Source of the DNA: Leptodactylus fallax
Lineage: Eukaryota > Chordata > Amphibia > Anura > Leptodactylidae
Length of the DNA: 64,000 nucleotides
Reading direction: 5' to 3'
Assembly (NCBI GenBank): GCA_947044405.1
Contig: CAMRHE010000115.1
Coordinates: forward strand, 3,658,001 to 3,722,000
The notes beneath the pieces are model-generated. The model worked only from the letters and a program-made list of their open reading frames with translations. It was not told the origin of the DNA and made no database searches. A program made the position numbers and the translations under genes. This document shows, piece by piece, positions 63,871 through 64,000 of the stretch (positions within the stretch are counted from its first letter, which is position 1; every line of letters begins with the position of its first letter).

Positions 63871-64000
63871 AGAGTGTGCTGCAAAAGTTTTAGGCAGGCG
63901 TGGAAAAATGCTGCAAAGTAAGAATGTTTACAAAAATAGAAGTGTTAATATTTTATTTTTGTCAATTAACAAAATGAAGTGAATGAAGAAAAGAGAAATG
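63871..64000. mobile_element. left end of a further Tc1-type element, cut by the window edge
   Basis: GTGTGCTGCAAAAGTTTTAG then GCAGGCGTGGAAAAATGCTG and CAATTAACAAAATG follow the terminal repeat of a Tc1-like family I recognise (GTGTGCAAAAGTTTTAGGCA type). A TA lies at 63870-63871. No coding part is within the window. Confidence 0.5.

Overview
The window is vertebrate nuclear DNA, most likely from a frog (Anura). It has a large intron-rich gene with GT-AG splice sites, many Tc1/mariner transposons with TA target duplications, and many short hairpin-type interspersed repeats of kinds I recognise from frog genomes. The species cannot be named from the sequence.

One protein-coding gene dominates: a plus-strand SLC4 bicarbonate transporter that I identify as slc4a5 (electrogenic Na+/HCO3- cotransporter NBCe2). 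I traced 25 successive coding exons from an ATG at 7920 to a stop at 58501-58503. Every splice phase agrees, and the exons sum to 3,390 nt (1,129 residues plus stop) when one member of a duplicated exon pair is used. The cytoplasmic N-terminal domain is encoded from 7920 to about 36791, the membrane domain from 37206 to about 52720, and the C-terminal tail ends at 58503 in a class I PDZ-type ligand (ETTL). The first visible exon begins with a splice acceptor, so the promoter and a 5' non-coding exon lie upstream and were not found.

The most interesting feature is a tandem pair of 114-nt exons (45143-45256 and 45465-45578). Both are phase 0, both are open, both have GT-AG sites, and they are about 55% identical in protein (21 of 38 residues). 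Both encode the same transmembrane helix (about TM7 by AE1 numbering). This is the architecture of mutually exclusive splicing and would give two transporter cores.

The rest is repeat-derived. Tc1/mariner elements of several catalytic spacings occur together: two DD34E types (5004-6344 and 18601-19523 are siblings; 61504-63141 is a separate IR/DR type), DD38E (32410-34039), DD37E (50477-52046) and DD35E (56391-57955, with an open 349-codon transposase frame). A 279-bp non-autonomous Tc1-type element lies at 35924-36202. Hairpin MITEs, an L1-like ORF1 remnant, a 34-bp minisatellite (19 units), a 33-bp minisatellite and a TCTA microsatellite fill introns and flanks. I saw no second cellular gene, no RNA gene and no prokaryotic feature.
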